Part shown: in pieces, positions 21,056-30,408 of the stretch
Position numbering within the stretch: the stretch's first letter is position 1
How the letters are laid out: every line of letters starts with the position of its first letter
From: Myxococcales bacterium
GTDB lineage: Bacteria; Myxococcota_A; Polyangia; Haliangiales; Haliangiaceae
Reading direction: 5' to 3'
Length of the DNA: 64,000 nt
Assembly (NCBI GenBank): GCA_016720595.1
Contig: JADKKI010000006.1
Span: forward strand, 372,001-436,000
Position numbers and translations under genes: made by a program
The notes under the pieces: generated by a model
Told to the model about the DNA's origin: nothing
Databases searched by the model: none
What the model saw: only the letters and a program-made list of their open reading frames with translations

Positions 21056-22041
21056 GCCACCTCGCGCGGGAAGTGGCAGCGCACGTGCGAGGCGCCGAGC
21101 TGGACCAGCGGCGGCTCCTCGGCACGGCACCGCTCCTGCGCGGCCTCGCAGCGATCCTCGAACTTGCAGCCCTTCGGCAGGTTCGCCAGGCTCGGGACCA
21201 TGCCCTTGATCTCGACGAGCCGGGTCCGGGTGCCGGCCTCCGCATCGCCATCGCTGTAGCTCGGCACCGAGCGCAGGAGGCCCGCGGTGTAGTGGTGGCG
21301 CGGGGTCGCGAACAGCACCTCGGTGGCCGCTCTCTCGACGATTCGCCCGGCGTACATGACCACGACCTCGTCGCAGGTCTCCGCCACCACGCCGAGGTCG
21401 TGCGTGATCAGCAGGATCGACATCCCGAGATCGCGCTGCAGCGAGCGTAGGAGATCGAGGATCTGGGCCTGGATCGTGACGTCGAGCGCGGTCGTCGGCT
21501 CGTCGGCGATCAGGAGATCGGGCTTGCAGGCGAGCGCCATCGCGATCATCACGCGCTGCCGCATCCCGCCCGAGAGCTGGTGGGGATAGTTGTCGATCCG
21601 CTCGGCGGGCGAGGGGATGCCCACCAGCTCGAACATCTCGATCGCGATCTTGCGCGCCTCGGCCTTGGACTTGTGCTGGTGCAGCCGAACCGCCTCGCCG
21701 ACCTGATCGCCCACGGTGAACACCGGGTTCAAGGACGTCATCGGCTCCTGGAAGATCATCGCGATCCGGTTGCCCCGGATCTTGCGCATCTCGGCCGGAG
21801 CGAGGGCCATCAGGTCCTTGCCCCCGTACTTGATCGAGCCCGCGGCGATCTTGCCGGGCGCGGCGATCAGCCGCATCACCGAGAGCGCGGTCACGCTCTT
21901 GCCGCTCCCCGACTCGCCGACCACGCCCAGGGTGGTCCTGGCGGGGATCTCGAACGAGACCCCATCGACCGCGCGCACGGTCCCGGAATCGGTACGGAAC
22001 TCCGTCACCAGGTCCCGGATCTCGAGCACCGGCTCGGGCAT
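21052..22041 (-). CDS. Peptide ABC transporter ATPase, OppD/DppD type
   Basis: The 329-aa protein has Walker [10 protein letters not shown] near residue 40, [18 protein letters not shown], the signature [15 protein letters not shown], Walker [13 protein letters not shown], and the oligopeptide-ATPase C-terminal Cys cluster (GCKFEDRC). Together with the adjacent OppF-type subunit it should form the ATPase pair of an oligopeptide or nickel-type importer. The start at 22041 follows a short 42-bp divergent gap shared with the large membrane protein gene. The ligand and the membrane partners are unknown. Confidence 0.92.
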
Positions 22042-22083
22042 GTGGACGACAGCGTACCTCACGAGTACGGTGCGGTGTCCCCG

Positions 22084-25000
22084 ATGGACGTTGTAGACGA
22101 AGAGCTCGCCCCGCTGGGTGCCATCCTGGTCGAGGACGGCGTCCTCCGCCGGATCATCAAGAGCCACCTGAAGCTCCGGGGCGCGGGCCTGCGCGTGCCC
22201 CACGACCACACCTACGTGCTCCCGAAGGCGGCGTTGCCGCCCGCCCTGGCCCGCGCTGACCACCCCGAGCGGGTGATCGTGGTGACCGGCGATCGGGCCA
22301 AGCTCGTCGCGGGGGAGGCCGAGGCGCTGTCCAAGGCGTGGCGCGCGATCTTCCACGCGCGCATCCACCACGCGCTCGACGAGGCGGTCGCCCGTGGCGC
22401 GCTGACCCCCGCGGGCATCCGCGAGCGCATCGATGCGATCGGCCAGACCGAGTTCGACGAGATCCGCTCCGTGCTGCGGCAGGAGCACCTGCTCGTGCCC
22501 CCGGCCGACGAGAGCATCATCTACCTCGAGTTCGTGGCGCTCTACCTCGAGCTCGAGCGGTTCGCGCCGCGCGCCCTCGAGCACACGTTCCCCGCGCTGA
22601 CCGATCACGCGCACGTCCTCTCCACGATCCGGCGCGACCTGGATCCCGATGCGCTGCTCGCCGCCTCGCGGCCGGCCCGTGCCCCCGAACGTCCGCTGGT
22701 GGCGGTGGTGCAGGCGGTGGATCCGTACGCGGCCTCCGGGAAGCTCGAGTTCGCGGATCGCTCCGCGCGCAAGGATGCCGCGAAGGCGCGCACCAAGGGC
22801 AACCTCGCGCGGGCGGCGATCTATGCGGCGCGCGCGGGTGATCTGCCGGCGGCGCGCGCGGATCTCGAGGCGCTGGTGGCGAGGCTCTCGACGGCGCTCG
22901 GCGACCCGAAGACGCAGGGCTGGGTCGATGCGCTGCTGCCGGTGGTGCACTTCGCGGGCACGCAGCAGTCGCTCCGGTTCAACGTCGGGGCGCGGCTGCT
23001 CTACGATCTGCAGTGGGCGTGCACCGTCGCCGAGCGCGAGGTCAAGGTCGTCGATGTGGTGAGCTGGGCGTTCTCGCTCGGCAAGCGAAAGATCGTGCGG
23101 TCGCTCCCCGCCACGCGCGAGGTGCGGATGGCGAAGCACCTCCACCAGGCGAGCGCGAAGGTCGCGGGCTGCGAGCTCGAGCTCGCCGACGATCGCGATC
23201 GGCTCGCCGAGGTGCTGCACGAGATCACGAAGCGCGCGGACTCCAACGTGCGCGACGTGCTGCGCCCCAAGGTGGAGGCCGCCCTCGATCAGGTGGGCCT
23301 CGAGCCGCACTCGCTCCCCGAGCGCGTGGCCGAGAAGAAGCTCGTCGACGAGCTGCTCGATCGCGCCGTCGCCGTGGGCCGGCTGACGCTGAGCGATCTG
23401 CGCGATGCGATCTCGAAGAACGATCTCAAGATGCCGGACCTCACGCTGGCTGCGCTGAAGTCAGGCGATCACCTGCTCCAAGTAGATCGGATCCTCGAGA
23501 CCTCGCTCGATGGCGTGTACCGGAGCGGTGAGATCTATCTGCGGTTCCTGCAGAAGATGTCGTCGATCGTGTTCGGCACCTGGGTGGGCCGGATGCTGAC
23601 GTTGTACGCGCTGCTCCCGTTCCTCGGCGCATTCGCGGCGCTCGAGGGCCTGCAGCACATGGTGGGCCCGCTCGCGAACAAGCTGTTCCACGTGCACCCC
23701 GAGATCGCGACGCGCCCGATGATCTACGGCGGCACCGCGTTCCTGTTCCTCGTGATCCACGTGGGCCCGTTCCGTCGCGCGCTCGGCTGGGTGTTGCGGA
23801 TGGTCTGGCGCGGTGTGCGGTTCGTGCTGTGGGACATCCCCGTCGGCATCTGGACCCACCCGGTGATGCGGCAGTTCTTCGAGAGCCGCGTCAATCGCTG
23901 GCTCATCCGCCCGGCGGTGTTCGCCGCGATCGCCCTGCCGTTCGGCGGGTGGTGGGTCGCGGGCGGCGTGTTCGTGGTCGCGGTGTTGACCTTCAACTCG
24001 CGGTTCGGCCGGCTCGTCGAGGAGAAGCTCGCGGACTGGCTCGTGATCTCCGGCAAGCAGTTCACCACCCGGATCGTGCCGGGCCTCGTGAAGTACATCC
24101 TCGAGTTCTTCGGCAAGCTCGCCGATCTCGTCGATCGCGCGCTCTACCGGGTGGACGAGCTGCTGCGGTTCCGCAGCGGGCAGTCCTCGATCAAGCTGGT
24201 GATCAAGGGCGTGCTCGGCACGTTCTGGTTCGTGATCGCGTACGTGCTGCGCCTGTACGTGGATCTGTTCATCGAGCCCACGACGAACCCGATCAAGCAC
24301 TTCCCGGTGGTCACCGTGGCCGCCAAGATCATGATCCCGATCATCCCTTCGATCTATGGCGGCGTGGCGGGCGCCACCGAGGGCCTGCTCGGCCCCGGGC
24401 TCGCGGGCGGGTTCGCCACGTTCACCGTGCTCGTGCTCCCCGGGCTCGCGGGCTTCCTGGTCTGGGAGCTCAAGGAGAACTGGAAGCTGTATCGCGCGAG
24501 CCGGCCGCTGACGCTCAAGCCACTCGTGATCGGCCACCACGGCGAGACGATGGTCGGGTTTCTCCGCCCGGGCTTTCACTCCGGCACGATCCCGAAGCTG
24601 TTCACCAAGCTGCGGCGCGCGGCGTGGCGCGGCGACGAGAAGGGCATCGCGAAGCAGCACGAGGCGCTGCACCACGTGGAAGAGGCGATCGCGAAGTTCG
24701 TCGATCGACAGCTGGTCTCGATGCTCGTCGAGGTCCCGGCGTTCCGCGCCACCGACGTCGCGCTCGGCCGGATCGACATCGGCTCCAACTGCGTGCAGAT
24801 GACGATCGCGTGCCCGAGCATCGGCACCACGCCCGCGACGATCCGGTTCGAGCTGCAATCCGGCTGGATCGTCGGCGGGCTCGCCGAGCCGGGCTGGACC
24901 GCGCAGCTCGACGAGGATCAGCAGAAGATCTTCGTGATCGCCCTCGCCGGGTTCTACAAGCTCTCGGGCGTGGAGCTCCTCCGCGAGCAGCTCGAGCACG

Positions 25001-25293
25001 CGCTCAAGCCGGACGATCAGGAGACGCCGCCCTACGACATCGCCGACGAGGGCCTCGTGGTGTGGCCGGGTGAGGGCTTCGAGACCGAGGCGATCTACGA
25101 TCTCAACGCGGCGAAGCTGACGCCGATCGTCCGCGGCGCGCCGTACGGTGGCCAGCTGTTCGATCTCGGCGGGCGCCATGCGCTGTTCGGGCGCGAGCCG
25201 CTGTACTGGTCCGTGTGGTCCACGACGTGGCAGCAGATCTCGCGCGGCGAGCCCCCGATGCCGATCATCGTGGGCCCGAGCCTGCTCCCCTAA
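22084..25293 (+). CDS. Large membrane protein of unknown function (1069 aa)
   Basis: The first 500 residues are soluble and helical, rich in Ala, Arg and Asp. They are followed by several membrane segments (about 505-530, 545-565, 610-640, 720-745 and 755-800) and a soluble C-terminal half from about 815. No enzyme motif or named domain is recognised. The start at 22084 follows an in-frame upstream extension that is antisense to oppD, so the first ATG clear of that gene was taken. The TAA stop interlocks with the TAG of the convergent His-rich gene. It may be a scaffold or transport component; nothing in the sequence decides this. Confidence 0.75.
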   Translation: MDVVDEELAPLGAILVEDGVLRRIIKSHLKLRGAGLRVPHDHTYVLPKAALPPALARADHPERVIVVTGDRAKLVAGEAEALSKAWRAIFHARIHHALDEAVARGALTPAGIRERIDAIGQTEFDEIRSVLRQEHLLVPPADESIIYLEFVALYLELERFAPRALEHTFPALTDHAHVLSTIRRDLDPDALLAASRPARAPERPLVAVVQAVDPYAASGKLEFADRSARKDAAKARTKGNLARAAIYAARAGDLPAARADLEALVARLSTALGDPKTQGWVDALLPVVHFAGTQQSLRFNVGARLLYDLQWACTVAEREVKVVDVVSWAFSLGKRKIVRSLPATREVRMAKHLHQASAKVAGCELELADDRDRLAEVLHEITKRADSNVRDVLRPKVEAALDQVGLEPHSLPERVAEKKLVDELLDRAVAVGRLTLSDLRDAISKNDLKMPDLTLAALKSGDHLLQVDRILETSLDGVYRSGEIYLRFLQKMSSIVFGTWVGRMLTLYALLPFLGAFAALEGLQHMVGPLANKLFHVHPEIATRPMIYGGTAFLFLVIHVGPFRRALGWVLRMVWRGVRFVLWDIPVGIWTHPVMRQFFESRVNRWLIRPAVFAAIALPFGGWWVAGGVFVVAVLTFNSRFGRLVEEKLADWLVISGKQFTTRIVPGLVKYILEFFGKLADLVDRALYRVDELLRFRSGQSSIKLVIKGVLGTFWFVIAYVLRLYVDLFIEPTTNPIKHFPVVTVAAKIMIPIIPSIYGGVAGATEGLLGPGLAGGFATFTVLVLPGLAGFLVWELKENWKLYRASRPLTLKPLVIGHHGETMVGFLRPGFHSGTIPKLFTKLRRAAWRGDEKGIAKQHEALHHVEEAIAKFVDRQLVSMLVEVPAFRATDVALGRIDIGSNCVQMTIACPSIGTTPATIRFELQSGWIVGGLAEPGWTAQLDEDQQKIFVIALAGFYKLSGVELLREQLEHALKPDDQETPPYDIADEGLVVWPGEGFETEAIYDLNAAKLTPIVRGAPYGGQLFDLGGRHALFGREPLYWSVWSTTWQQISRGEPPMPIIVGPSLLP

Positions 25294-25760
25294 TCGCAGT
25301 GCCCGCCGTGGCCACCGCCACCATCGAACCCGCCGCCGCTGTCGCATCCGCCGCCGTCGAACCCGCCCCAGTCGTGGCCGTGGTGGCCGGAGTCGACGTG
25401 GTGTCCGCTGTCGTGGTGCCCGCCGTGATGCTCGGCGCCATGGCCGTCGTGGCCATCGATCCACGGCACGGTGCCGGCGGTGACCGGAACGTTCGCGACG
25501 TGCGCGAACACCTCGCTGCGCATCGCCGCGTAGTCGCAGGCCTCACCGTTCGCGAGGTGGTGAGCATCGAACGTGGCCTGGTCGCAGAACATCGCGAAGG
25601 CGAAGCAGACGAACTCGTCGTTGATCCGCAGCCACGCCGTGGACTCGCGAACCTCGTCGGTCGAGTAGAACAGCTTGCGTCCATAGGTCATCCGCAGGTG
25701 CCGGAACAGCCGGGTGCGGAAGGCACGGAGCGCGCGTCGCTTGCGAAGGAATCTCCACAT
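25290..25760 (-). CDS. Small protein with a His/Gly-rich tail
   Basis: The 156-aa protein has a compact, basic N-terminal domain (about residues 1-100, with RKLFYSTDEVRESTAWLRIND) and a C-terminal 55 residues dominated by His, Gly and Asp, including HHGGHHDSGHHVDSGHHGHD. Such tails bind Ni, Zn or Cu in other proteins. A strong Shine-Dalgarno AGGAGGT four bases before the ATG fixes the start. It lies downstream of the DUF1285-like gene, 57 bases away on the same strand. The N-terminal domain is not recognised. Confidence 0.75.
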   Translation of the reverse strand: MWRFLRKRRALRAFRTRLFRHLRMTYGRKLFYSTDEVRESTAWLRINDEFVCFAFAMFCDQATFDAHHLANGEACDYAAMRSEVFAHVANVPVTAGTVPWIDGHDGHGAEHHGGHHDSGHHVDSGHHGHDWGGFDGGGCDSGGGFDGGGGHGGHCD

Positions 25761-25817
25761 GGTGACCTCCTGTCTTGGAGATCGATGTGATCACTCGATG
25801 TGGCAGGACGGTGACGG

Positions 25818-26282
25818 CTACGCGGCGTCGGTGATCCCGAACCGCTGCCCCACCGCATCGAGCGCGAAGCCTCCGGGCACCTCGACGATCCGCTCCGCGA
25901 CGGCGTGATACGCGGGGCCGGCGATCCGCCCGCGCAGCACGCCGCGCACCTGGGCGTAGAGCGCGTGGTCCGCGGCCTGGCGCAGCGTCGCGTAGGCGAG
26001 CTCGGCCTCCTGGTCGTCGTCCCACAGGATCAGGCAGCGATCGCCCTCCCAGCGCGCGGACAGGGCGCGGAGGTGGGCGTCCTCGACGTCGACGTACGCG
26101 TAGCGCTGGTCGTCGAGCTTGATGACGTCACGGCCATCGGGGCGCACGTCGAGCCAGCGGAGCAGCGCCTGGCGGAGCCGGGCGTGGGTGACCGGGGCGC
26201 CTTCCTGCCAGAACGTCCCCGTTCGATCGAGGCGCAGGCCGATCGCCCGCAGCTTGTCGATCTGTTCGGGGGTGAGCTGCAC
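25818..26282 (-). CDS. DUF1285-like protein
   Basis: The 154-aa protein begins at a GTG that overlaps the TAG of the upstream YdcH-like gene by one base. The segment LDRTGTFWQEGAPVTHARL, then YAYVDVEDAHL, matches the DUF1285 pattern (a short beta-rich domain with a conserved W.HEG.P and a VEDAPF-like stretch). The biochemical role of that family is not established. The open frame extends upstream to 26513, but that extension is the YdcH gene in another frame. Confidence 0.68.
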   Translation of the reverse strand: MQLTPEQIDKLRAIGLRLDRTGTFWQEGAPVTHARLRQALLRWLDVRPDGRDVIKLDDQRYAYVDVEDAHLRALSARWEGDRCLILWDDDQEAELAYATLRQAADHALYAQVRGVLRGRIAGPAYHAVAERIVEVPGGFALDAVGQRFGITDAA

Positions 26283-26470
26283 TACGCCAGTCTGGCGATC
26301 CGATCCTTGGTCAGCAGCTTCTGCTTCTTCAGGCGGCTGACCTCGGCCTGCTCGGCGGGGCTCAGCGAGCGGCGGCGCTCGAGGATCTGCACTTGTTCGT
26401 CGAGCCGGCGATGCTCCGCGGTCAGCTCTGCGAGGAGGGATTCCTTCGAGACCTCGGTCTGTGTGCTCAC
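26282..26470 (-). CDS. YdcH/DUF465-like small coiled-coil protein
   Basis: This 62-aa, wholly helical, charged protein has the DUF465 pattern HRRLDEQVQILERRR then SRLKKQKLLTKDRI. The family has no agreed function. GCGGAGG sits four bases before the GTG start. It is the first gene of a small minus-strand operon with the DUF1285-like gene, and perhaps with the His-rich gene. Confidence 0.75.
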   Translation of the reverse strand: MSTQTEVSKESLLAELTAEHRRLDEQVQILERRRSLSPAEQAEVSRLKKQKLLTKDRIARLA

Positions 26471-26527
26471 GCAGCCTCCGCCTGCGATCCGGCAGGCCTC
26501 CTGACGATAGCACCGTTCACGCGCGGG

Positions 26528-27172
26528 TCACTTCTCGGGTCGCCGCATCGCGCCGGGCACACCATCCGGGTACATGACCTCGGCCTCGGCCTTGCGGATG
26601 TACGTCGGCGCGCCGCCGGTGACCACATCGACGCGCAGGCCGGCGAGGGCGAGGCGCGCGACCGCGACGCCCGACGGCGTGGTGACCTCCGGCGCGAGCA
26701 GATCGCCGACGTACGTGATGGTGTCCTCACCGGCGAGGCCGGCGACCCACGGCGCGACCGCGGTGGGGGCGAGCACGCGCTCGACGTCGACGAGCAGGCC
26801 GTCGCGATAGCAGCCGGCATAGACCTCGCCCTTGCGCGCATCGAGGACCGCGACGACGAACCCCGGGAGGTTCCACGCCAGCGCGGCGAGCGACGACACC
26901 GCCCACAGCGGCTTGCCCGCGGCGAACGCGATGCCCTTCGCGGTGGCCATCCCGATCCGCAGGCCGGTGAACGAGCCCGGGCCCGCGCCCACGGCCACGG
27001 CGTCGAGCTCGCCGGGCAGGACGCCCGCGCGCTTGCAGGTGGCATCGATCGCGACGAGCAGATCCGCGGTGCGGCCGCTCGCATCGTGGCGGCTCTCGGC
27101 GAGCACGCGCTCTCCATCGAGCACGGCGATGCCCGAGGTCAGCGTGGCGGTATCGAGGCCGAGGAGCTTCAC
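26528..27172 (-). CDS. tsaB: tRNA threonylcarbamoyladenosine biosynthesis protein TsaB
   Basis: The 214-aa protein has the N-terminal actin-like ATPase half typical of TsaB: LGLDTATLTSGIAVLDG at the start, then VGAGPGSFTGLRIGMATAKG near residues 66-85. TsaB pairs with TsaD and TsaE to make the t6A modification at position 37 of ANN-decoding tRNAs. The GTG start at 27172 overlaps the TGA of rseP (GTGA), so its translation should depend on rseP. The frame upstream of this point is rseP read out of frame. The length is normal for the family. Confidence 0.92.
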   Translation of the reverse strand: MKLLGLDTATLTSGIAVLDGERVLAESRHDASGRTADLLVAIDATCKRAGVLPGELDAVAVGAGPGSFTGLRIGMATAKGIAFAAGKPLWAVSSLAALAWNLPGFVVAVLDARKGEVYAGCYRDGLLVDVERVLAPTAVAPWVAGLAGEDTITYVGDLLAPEVTTPSGVAVARLALAGLRVDVVTGGAPTYIRKAEAEVMYPDGVPGAMRRPEK

Positions 27173-28827
27173 TGGAAGAAGAACCGCATCACGTCGTTGC
27201 GGATCGCGAGGATGGTGATGAGGCCGATCAGGATCAGGCCGGCGAGCTGGATGCGCTCGCGCTGCTTCGCGGTCAGGGGCTTGCGGCGCGCACCCTCGAG
27301 GGCGAACACGAGCAGGTGGCCGCCATCGAGCATCGGGATCGGGAGCAGGTTGATGAGGCCGAGGTTCACGCTGATCAGGGCGAGCATGAGGAGGAAGCTG
27401 TCCCAGCCCTGGTTGCCGGAGACCGAGGCCACCCGGTACATCATGATCGGTCCGCCGAGCGCCTCGCCCGGCGTGTCGCCGCCGACGATCTGGAAGAACC
27501 CGCGGGTCATCGTGGAGATCGTCTCGCCGGTGCGCTGGAACGCCTTGCTCATCGCATAGCCCACGCGCCCATCGATCGCGACCATCGCGCCGTTGCCGCG
27601 GTCCACGTCGTTGCGCGCGCCGAACACGAGGCGGGAGATCGTGTGGTCGTACTCGTCGAGCTGCTTGCGCCAGACCTGGGTGACCTCGGCGGTCAGCGTC
27701 ACGGCGGGCGCGTTGCCGGCGGCGGCGCGGCGCCAGGTCAGCTTGAACGTCTTGTTGGGCTCGGCCTGGAGGCGCTGATCGAGATCCATCCAGTGCGCCA
27801 CGGGCTTGTCGTCGAGCGAGACCACGAGATCGCCGGGGCGCAGGCCCGCGCCATCGGCGGGGGAGCCGGCATCCACGTGCGCGACGAACATCTCGGCGTG
27901 CTCGAGGCCGGTATAGGTCTGGCGGTTGAGCGTGGCATCGACCTGGGTTTCGGGGACGAGATCCGCGAAGCCGGCACCGAGCAGCTCGATCTGCGGCACG
28001 CCGGGGATCTCGGTGCCGCGGAAGTACACGATGCTGGTGCGGCGGGCGAACCGGCCGAGCTGGCGCTGCACGTCGCGCCAGTTGCGCACGGCCTGGCCAT
28101 CGACGCTGATGATCAGATCGCCGGTGCGCAGGCCCGCGCGGGCGGCAGGGGAGGCGCCATCGATCACGCCGACCAGCGGCACGAACGGCGCGTGCGTGAT
28201 GCCCACCCGGCCCTGGCTCGCCACCTGGCCATCGCGCTTGCGGACGGTGTCCTCGATCGGCGTGAGGTACCTCTCGAAGACTTTCCCGTTGCGGGACACC
28301 CGGAGGTGGAGCTCCTTGCCCGGCGAGGACCGCACGGTGTTCTCGAGCTCCTCCCAGTAGCGGACGGCGTGGCCATCGATCTCGAGCACGCGGTCTCCGG
28401 GCTCGAGGCCGGCGCGGGCGGCGGCGCCACCGTCGAGCACGTCGCCGATCACGGCGGCGGGGAGGGTGGTGTGCCCGGCGAACAGGACGAAGTAGATGAT
28501 CACCGGGAGTAGGAGATTGGCGGCCGGGCCGGCGAGCACGATCACGAGCCGCTGCCATAGCGGACGGCTCGCGAAGCTGCGGCCGGTGTCTCCGCCTTTA
28601 CCCCCGTCCTCCGCGTTCTCGATCCCCTGGATCCGCACGTAGCCACCGAGGGGAAACGCACCGATCTGGTACTCGGTCTCCCCGAGCTTGACCCGGACCA
28701 GCGGGCGCCCGTAGCCGACGGAGAACCGTAGGACCCGCACGTCGAGCAGCTTCGCGGCCACGAAGTGGCCGAGCTCGTGGATCAGCACGAGCACACCGAC
28801 GAGCAGGAGGAAGTAAAGGACCGACAC
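27169..28827 (-). CDS. rseP: RseP-type site-2 metalloprotease with three PDZ domains
   Basis: This 552-aa intramembrane protease has the zinc motif HELGH at residues 17-21 in its first helix and the third zinc ligand in MLDGGHLL near 499. Family members cleave anti-sigma factors or remnant peptides inside the membrane. Three PDZ-like units follow one another (about 120-190, 220-300 and 320-395), each with an Ala-Gly-Leu-x-x-Gly-Asp carboxylate loop. E. coli RseP has two and is about 100 residues shorter. The start is a GTG, 45 bases from the divergent repeat-protein gene. The gene overlaps tsaB. Confidence 0.93.
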   Translation of the reverse strand: MSVLYFLLLVGVLVLIHELGHFVAAKLLDVRVLRFSVGYGRPLVRVKLGETEYQIGAFPLGGYVRIQGIENAEDGGKGGDTGRSFASRPLWQRLVIVLAGPAANLLLPVIIYFVLFAGHTTLPAAVIGDVLDGGAAARAGLEPGDRVLEIDGHAVRYWEELENTVRSSPGKELHLRVSRNGKVFERYLTPIEDTVRKRDGQVASQGRVGITHAPFVPLVGVIDGASPAARAGLRTGDLIISVDGQAVRNWRDVQRQLGRFARRTSIVYFRGTEIPGVPQIELLGAGFADLVPETQVDATLNRQTYTGLEHAEMFVAHVDAGSPADGAGLRPGDLVVSLDDKPVAHWMDLDQRLQAEPNKTFKLTWRRAAAGNAPAVTLTAEVTQVWRKQLDEYDHTISRLVFGARNDVDRGNGAMVAIDGRVGYAMSKAFQRTGETISTMTRGFFQIVGGDTPGEALGGPIMMYRVASVSGNQGWDSFLLMLALISVNLGLINLLPIPMLDGGHLLVFALEGARRKPLTAKQRERIQLAGLILIGLITILAIRNDVMRFFFQ

Positions 28828-28844
28828 GAACCGCCGCCGACGCT

Positions 28845-28861
28845 ATAGCAGAAACTGCTAT
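28845..28861. promoter_or_regulatory. 17-bp palindrome in the divergent rseP promoter region
   Basis: ATAGCAG and CTGCTAT form perfect 7-base arms around AAA in the 45-bp gap between the rseP start and the start of the repeat-protein gene. It is AT-rich for this genome and lies where both promoters must be, so it is a candidate operator. Confidence 0.5.
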
Positions 28862-28872
28862 CCTCGGCGCTC

Positions 28873-30408
28873 GTGGCTTCGAAGTCCGGCCAGCCTGATG
28901 CGGTTGATGTCGAGGAGCTCCTCGACTACATCGACAAGACGATGGAGCGTCTGAAGACGCTCTACGAGCAGTACTTCCTCGGCATGCAGAAGCAGCCGCC
29001 GTCGCACCTGCACAACGACATCGAGCGCCGGATCCGCGACATCATGCAGATCCAGATCCGCAACACCGGCCTGCGGTACCGGTTCGCGACGATCCAGCAG
29101 AAGTTCGGCTCGTACAACTCGTACTGGCGCCGCACGCTGCGCCAGATCGAGCAAGGCACGTACATCCGGCAGCTCCAGCGGATCAGCCGCAAGGCCGCGC
29201 AGAGCGGCGAGGAGATCCCCGACGAGATCCTCGCCTCGATGCCGAAGCGGATGCAGGAGCAGGTCAAGCGCGACCGTGAACAGGCGCGCGCGATCGCCAA
29301 GCGGCGCGGCGGGGCCGAGAGCGAGGGTGCCGACGCGGCCGACGACGCGCCGGCCCAGATCGGCGAATCGCAGGTGGTTCGCAACGCGGTCCGCAAGAAC
29401 GAGCACGTGCTCGGCGCGGACGACGGCGAGCTCGACATCGATGCGTTCTTCGCCTCGGTCTCGGACGACACCAACCCCGACGCGATGGCGCTGCCCGACG
29501 ACGACGACGACCAGGAGGACACCGGGTTCACCGCGCCGCCGAAGCCGCCGCCGGTCGCCGCACGTCCCGCCGCGCCCGCACGCCCGGGCGTCCCGGCCAC
29601 GCCACAGCAGCGCCCAGGTGCGCCCCCGATGCCGCAGCAGCGCGCGTCGCAGCCGCTACCGTCGCAGAGCCAGCCGATGCCGCAGCAGCGCGCGTCGTTG
29701 CCGTCGCAGAGCCAGCCGATGCCGCAGCAGCGCCCATCGCAGCCGTTGCCGTCGCAGAGCCAGCCGATGCCGGCGCAGCGGCCGTCGCAGCCGCTGCCGT
29801 CGCAGAGCCAGCCGATGCCGGCGCAGCGGCCGTCGCAGCCACCGCCGTCGCAGAGCCAGCCGATGCCGGCGCAGCGCCCGTCGCAGCCTCCGCAGCCGCC
29901 GACGCAGAGCCAGAAGTTCGTGGCGCCGCAGCGCGCGGGCACCGTGCCGGGCGTGTCGCCCAACCGCGCGAGTGGCCCGATCCCGACCGTCCCCGCACCG
30001 GGCCGCGCACCGACTGCACCGTCGCAGGTCACGCGTCCCAATCCGATCGCGCCGGGCTCCTCGCAGCAGCGACCCGCCGTGCCCGTGGAATCGATGCAGG
30101 GCCCGTTTCCTCGTCAGCCGCCCGCCGCTCCGGCGCGCCCGACCCCGATGCCGCGCCCCGAGCAGCCACCCGCGATGCGCCCACCGCCCGGCATGAACGA
30201 TGCGGACGTCAACGCGCTGTACGCGAAGTACGTCAAGGCGAAGCAGGCCGTCGGCGAGGACGCGGGTCCGGGCGCCTACGGCAAGCTGCTGAAGACGATC
30301 AACTCGCAGGCTCCGAAGATCATGGAGCAGTACAAGGCCAAGGGCGTGGAGTTCTCGGTCGTCGTCAAGGACAACCAGGTCATCATCAAGGCCAAGCCGA
30401 AGCCGTAG
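28873..30408 (+). CDS. Coiled-coil/proline-repeat protein of unknown function
   Basis: The 511-aa protein has an N-terminal helical domain (about residues 10-150, with YDIDKTMERLKTLYEQYF-like and GLRYRFATIQQKFGSY text), an acidic stretch near 195-215, a Pro/Gln-rich linker of about 200 residues made of 16-residue tandem units, and a helical C-terminal domain of about 80 residues (MNDADVNALYAKYVKAKQAV). The GTG at 28873 was chosen because it gives the complete N-terminal domain. The arrangement resembles scaffold proteins with two folded ends and a flexible linker. No function is known. The gene is divergent from rseP, with a palindrome between them. Confidence 0.78.
   Translation: MASKSGQPDAVDVEELLDYIDKTMERLKTLYEQYFLGMQKQPPSHLHNDIERRIRDIMQIQIRNTGLRYRFATIQQKFGSYNSYWRRTLRQIEQGTYIRQLQRISRKAAQSGEEIPDEILASMPKRMQEQVKRDREQARAIAKRRGGAESEGADAADDAPAQIGESQVVRNAVRKNEHVLGADDGELDIDAFFASVSDDTNPDAMALPDDDDDQEDTGFTAPPKPPPVAARPAAPARPGVPATPQQRPGAPPMPQQRASQPLPSQSQPMPQQRASLPSQSQPMPQQRPSQPLPSQSQPMPAQRPSQPLPSQSQPMPAQRPSQPPPSQSQPMPAQRPSQPPQPPTQSQKFVAPQRAGTVPGVSPNRASGPIPTVPAPGRAPTAPSQVTRPNPIAPGSSQQRPAVPVESMQGPFPRQPPAAPARPTPMPRPEQPPAMRPPPGMNDADVNALYAKYVKAKQAVGEDAGPGAYGKLLKTINSQAPKIMEQYKAKGVEFSVVVKDNQVIIKAKPKP
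29641..29874 (+). repeat. In-frame 48-bp tandem repeat (five units)
   Basis: Four copies of 48 bp and one of 42 bp encode units of the form RPSQPLPSQSQPMPAQ. Copies 3 to 5 are nearly identical at the nucleotide level, which suggests recent expansion by slippage. The 42-bp copy lacks one Gln-Pro pair. Confidence 0.88.

Noticed and set aside
21580..22083. Upstream extension of the 1069-aa membrane protein frame
   Set aside because: It is antisense to oppD and shows no coding sense of its own.
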